Shown: in pieces, positions 14,229 to 17,025 of the stretch
Layout: each line of letters starts with the position of its first letter
Position numbering within the stretch: position 1 is the stretch's first letter
Assembly: GCA_964524065.1 (NCBI GenBank)
Contig: CAZGCB010000058.1
Location: forward strand, 1-17,025
DNA: 17,025 bases
Source of the DNA: CAZADA01 sp964524065
Lineage (GTDB): Bacteria; Pseudomonadota; Alphaproteobacteria; Caulobacterales; Maricaulaceae
Direction of reading: 5' to 3'
Notes under the pieces: model-generated
The model's database searches: none
Told to the model about the DNA's origin: nothing
Seen by the model: the letters and a program-made list of their open reading frames with translations, nothing else
Made by a program: the position numbers and the translations under genes

Positions 14229-14732
14229 ATGGCGGACGACCTCTATCCCAACGCGCTTTTGGCGCTGGCGGCGGACATCGCCCATCTCGGCGCGCTGGCC
14301 GAGGCGGATGCGCGCGCGCGCAAGCGTTCCATGGTGTGCGGGTCCGAGGTCGCGGTCAGCCTGACCACGGATGCCGACGGCCGTATTTCTGCTTTGGGTG
14401 TGGAGGTTGAAGCCTGCGCCCTGGGCCAAGCCTCGGCCGCCGTGTTCGCCCGTCACGCCATCGGCGCCAGTCTTGCTGATGTGCGGGCGGCACGTACCGC
14501 GTTGGAGGCATTGCTGAAAACCGGCACGGTGGTTGACGCCGCGCGTTTTCCTGAGCTTGTCGAACTGGCGCCCGTGCACGCCTATCCGCGTCGTCACGCC
14601 TCGACGCTGCTGGTATGGCGCGCCGCGGAGGAGGCGCTGGCGACGGCGCTGGACGAAGCGGCTGAGGCGGCGTCCGCTCCCACAAGCATGGGGTCTGGCG
14701 CCACAACGATCACGCAGACCGCGACCGGATAG
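14229..14732 (+). CDS. NifU/IscU-like Fe-S scaffold-family protein lacking the third Cys
   Basis: The 167-residue product matches the NifU N-terminal / IscU fold: MVCGSEV with C37, then ACALGQASAAVFARHAIGAS with C63, followed by helical segments ending ARFPELVELAPVHAYPRRHASTLLVWRAAEEAL. Classical IscU holds its 2Fe-2S cluster with Cys37, Cys63 and Cys106, and has Asp39. Here positions 37 and 63 are kept exactly, residue 39 is Ser, and the site of the third Cys (the His-Cys-Ser of IscU) reads RHAS, so it is Ala. The C-terminal 25 residues are Ala/Thr-rich and probably disordered. Proteins of this divergent type stand alone in alphaproteobacteria, apart from the isc and suf operons. Whether it builds or carries clusters is unproven. 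The start has only a weak AAGG upstream. Confidence 0.8.
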   Translation: MADDLYPNALLALAADIAHLGALAEADARARKRSMVCGSEVAVSLTTDADGRISALGVEVEACALGQASAAVFARHAIGASLADVRAARTALEALLKTGTVVDAARFPELVELAPVHAYPRRHASTLLVWRAAEEALATALDEAAEAASAPTSMGSGATTITQTATG

Positions 14733-14950
14733 GGTCGCGCGGCCCCGCACGCCCGCGGGGACGTCCGGGCGGCCCGCTTCTGATCGGACCCTTCGCCAGT
14801 ATTTGAGGCCAGGGATTATGTGAGGCCAAAGCGGATCCGCGATGCGGCGCGCAAAGTCTCAACTGTGGAACAATCTGTCGTCGGACGCCTGGCGGCTTTA
14901 TTCGCTCAGGTGGCCCCGTTAAACAAAATTCATGCTTGTCCGTTAACGCT

Positions 14951-15313
14951 ATGCGCCATTGGCCCAAACATCTCGTGCTCGCCATGTTGCAGCTCTATCA
15001 ATGGACGCTCAGTCCGGCTTTCGCCTTTATCGGCGTGCGCTGTCGGCATGAGCCGAGTTGCTCCCATTATGCGGCGGCGGCGGTGCGCCGCCATGGCGCA
15101 TGGGTGGGCGCTTGGATGGCGTTGGCGCGGGTGCAGCGTTGTCGCCCGGGCGGCAGCGCGGGCTATGACCCGGCGCCGGAGGCGATCGCGCCCGGCGCCT
15201 GGCGGGCCCCGTGGCGGGTCGCCGATTGGCGCGGTCCGCAAGGATGTGATCACAAGCATGACGGGCGTCGGGCCTCCGGCGGCGACAAAGTGGAGCCTGA
15301 CCAGCATGCCTAA
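14951..15313 (+). CDS. yidD: YidD-family membrane protein insertion factor
   Basis: YidD is a small membrane-associated protein that helps YidC insert inner-membrane proteins. The core is clear: LVLAMLQLYQWTLSPAFAFIG, then VRCRHEPSCSHYAAAAVRRHG with the conserved C-x6-C, then GAWMALARVQRCRPGGSAGYDP. The 120-residue product is longer than the 70-90 residues usual for the family because of a basic tail of about 45 residues after the YDP block. The ATG at 14951 is preferred to a TTG at 14936, although neither has a clear ribosome site. Its stop overlaps the start of thrS by eight bases, so the two are probably translated from one message. In many bacteria yidD sits with rnpA and yidC; placement beside thrS is different but seen in some alphaproteobacteria, as I recall. 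Confidence 0.9.
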   Translation: MRHWPKHLVLAMLQLYQWTLSPAFAFIGVRCRHEPSCSHYAAAAVRRHGAWVGAWMALARVQRCRPGGSAGYDPAPEAIAPGAWRAPWRVADWRGPQGCDHKHDGRRASGGDKVEPDQHA

Positions 15314-17025
15314 ACTGACGTTTCCCGACGGCGCGGAGCGCGAGTATCCCGATGGCGTAACGGGTTTGGATGTGGCGCAGTCCATCTCCAAGTCTCTCGC
15401 CAAAAAAGCGCTGGCCATCGCGCTGGACGACACGCCCTATGATCTTAAACGTCCGATTGAGTCTGACGCCGCGATTCGCATCATCACCGATCGCGATACG
15501 GATGAGGCCTTGGAGCTTGTCCGCCACGATACGGCCCATGTGCTGGCCGAGGCGGTGCAAGAGCTGTTTCCCGGCACGCAAGTGACGATCGGTCCGGTGA
15601 TCGAGGACGGCTTCTATTACGACTTTGCGCGTGAGGAGCCGTTTTCGACGGATGATTTCCCCGCCATCGAAAAGAAAATGGCGCAGATCATCGATCGCAA
15701 TGAAGCCATTGACCGCGAAGTGTGGGAGCGCGATGCGGCCATCGCCCATTTCGAGGAGATCGGCGAGGCCTATAAGGCTGAACTCATCCGCGATTTGCCC
15801 GCCGATGAGGTGATTACGGTCTACCGCCAGGGCGCGTGGAAGGATTTGTGTCGCGGTCCGCATTTGCCGGCCACGGGCAAGTTGCCCAAAGCCTTTAAGC
15901 TCACCAAGCTGGCTGGCTCCTATTGGCGTGGCGACCATCGCAATGCCCAGCTGCAACGGATTTACGGCACCGCTTGGCTGAAGCCCGAGGATTTAGAGCT
16001 GCATCTGCAGCGCCTTGAGGAAGCCGAAAAACGCGATCATCGCAGACTGGCGCGGGAAATGGATCTCTTCCACATGCAGGAGGAGGGCCCGGGCTCCATT
16101 TTCTGGCATCCCAAGGGCTGGACGCTGTTCCAGGAGCTGATCGGCTATATGCGCCGCCGTCAGGAGGCGGCCGGTTATGTGGAGATCAACACGCCCGATC
16201 TTCTGGACTATTCGCTCTGGGAAACCTCTGGCCACGCCGAGAAGTTCGGCGAGAACATGTATTCCACGGTGATGCCGGATGAGCGCAAATATGCGCTCAA
16301 GCCCATGAACTGCCCGGGCGGCGTGCAGGTCTATAATCATGGTCAGCGATCTTACCGGGAGCTGCCGCTGCGCATGGCCGAGTTCGGCAAGGTCCACCGC
16401 TATGAGCCGTCCGGCGCCTTGCACGGCATGATGCGCGTGCGCCACTTCACCCAGGACGACGCCCACATTTTCTGCACGCCGACGCAGCTGCAGGACGAGT
16501 GTTTGAAAGTCGTCGACCTCATCCTCGATATCTACAAGGATTTCGGCTTTGAGGATGTGCGGATCAAATTCTCCGATCGCCCCGAAGCGCGCATCGGCGA
16601 TGATTCGGTCTGGGACAAATCCGAGGCTGCGCTCAAGAATGCGCTGGAGGCGACGGGCCTGCCCTACACCACCAATCCAGGCGAGGGCGCGTTTTACGGT
16701 CCCAAGCTGGAGTTCGTGTTGCGCGACGCCATCGGGCGCGATTGGCAATGCGGCACGCTGCAGGTGGACTTCAACCTGCCGGAGCGGTTTGACGCGACTT
16801 ATGTCGGCGAAGACGGAGAGGGGCACAGGCCGGTCATGCTGCACCGGGCTTTGTTCGGCTCGCTGGAGCGTTTCACCGGCATTCTCATCGAGCATTATGC
16901 CGGGGCGTTCCCGCTCTGGCTGGCGCCGGTCCAGGTGGTGGTGGCCACCATCACGTCGGATGCCGATGATTATGCGCGTGAGGCGGCCGCCCAGCTCACG
17001 AAAGCGGGCCTGCGCGTCGAAGCCG
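15306..17025 (+). CDS. thrS: Threonyl-tRNA synthetase (3' end outside window)
   Basis: ThrRS charges tRNA-Thr with threonine and edits mischarged Ser-tRNA. The frame is open to the right edge, giving 573 of roughly 640-660 expected residues. Domains in order: TGS (about 1-62), the editing domain with HDTAH (H74, H78) and DLCRGPH (C182), then the class II core. Zinc ligands are C336 (KPMNCPGG), H387 (QDDAHIFC) and H513 (MLHRALFGSLERF), two residues offset from E. coli numbering. Motif 2 is RYEPSGALHGMMRVRHFTQDD and motif 3 HRALFGSLERF. The anticodon-binding domain begins near LAPVQVVVATIT and is cut off. The ATG at 15306, with GGAG about ten bases upstream, gives the standard MPKLTFPDG start; an in-frame ATG at 15258 would add 16 unusual residues. 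Translation is probably coupled to yidD. Confidence 0.97.
   Translation, partial: MPKLTFPDGAEREYPDGVTGLDVAQSISKSLAKKALAIALDDTPYDLKRPIESDAAIRIITDRDTDEALELVRHDTAHVLAEAVQELFPGTQVTIGPVIEDGFYYDFAREEPFSTDDFPAIEKKMAQIIDRNEAIDREVWERDAAIAHFEEIGEAYKAELIRDLPADEVITVYRQGAWKDLCRGPHLPATGKLPKAFKLTKLAGSYWRGDHRNAQLQRIYGTAWLKPEDLELHLQRLEEAEKRDHRRLAREMDLFHMQEEGPGSIFWHPKGWTLFQELIGYMRRRQEAAGYVEINTPDLLDYSLWETSGHAEKFGENMYSTVMPDERKYALKPMNCPGGVQVYNHGQRSYRELPLRMAEFGKVHRYEPSGALHGMMRVRHFTQDDAHIFCTPTQLQDECLKVVDLILDIYKDFGFEDVRIKFSDRPEARIGDDSVWDKSEAALKNALEATGLPYTTNPGEGAFYGPKLEFVLRDAIGRDWQCGTLQVDFNLPERFDATYVGEDGEGHRPVMLHRALFGSLERFTGILIEHYAGAFPLWLAPVQVVVATITSDADDYAREAAAQLTKAGLRVEA

Noticed and set aside
14743..14760. CCCCGC/GCGGGG hairpin after the IscU-like gene as a terminator
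   Set aside because: The stem is good but no T-run follows; such stems arise easily in DNA this GC-rich.
14919..14946. Two TTAA sites upstream of yidD as a CtrA box
   Set aside because: The known CtrA site needs TTAA spaced by seven bases; here the gap is 20.

Overview
The window comes from a high-GC alphaproteobacterium, carried by one strand switch after another of housekeeping genes. The evidence for the group is an alphaproteobacterial-type RpoH, a single-domain HisI separate from HisE, a FolE/HisI pair, and a NifU/IscU-like protein followed by YidD and ThrS. A Caulobacterales or Hyphomonadaceae-like host is my best guess, but the sequence does not settle it. No rRNA, tRNA, CRISPR array, transposase or integrase was seen.

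Layout. Position 1-102 holds the start of a minus-strand gene that runs off the left edge. A PagL-like lipid A deacylase (244-885) and purA (979-2271) follow on the plus strand. Directly behind purA lies an accessory patch: a secreted Cys-rich protein gene broken by one in-frame TGA (2363-3034), then a decayed second copy of the purA 3' end (3043-3136), then a SnoaL/NTF2-like gene (3152-3535). A hairpin terminator (3562-3592) separates this from minus-strand rpoH (3625-4518).

The minus-strand block continues with a 61-residue Tat-signal protein overlapping a GMC oxidoreductase (4914-6472), a two-gene unit of an XRE repressor and a four-helix membrane protein (6593-7205) with a perfect 16-bp palindrome upstream, and rluD (7342-8490). 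A short membrane-anchored protein (8588-8953) diverges from rluD. phoD (9117-10883) follows behind a clear PHO box of three direct repeats, so phosphate-starvation control by PhoB is likely.

The last third is core metabolism and translation: hisI and folE on the minus strand, then cysS, a small unknown acidic protein, an IscU-like protein lacking the third scaffold cysteine, yidD, and thrS, which overlaps yidD by 8 bp and runs off the right edge.

Most genes are ordinary. The points that repay attention are the duplicated purA tail flanking a probable insertion, the miniature Tat partner of the GMC oxidoreductase, the self-contained XRE/membrane-protein module with its operator, and the PHO box.
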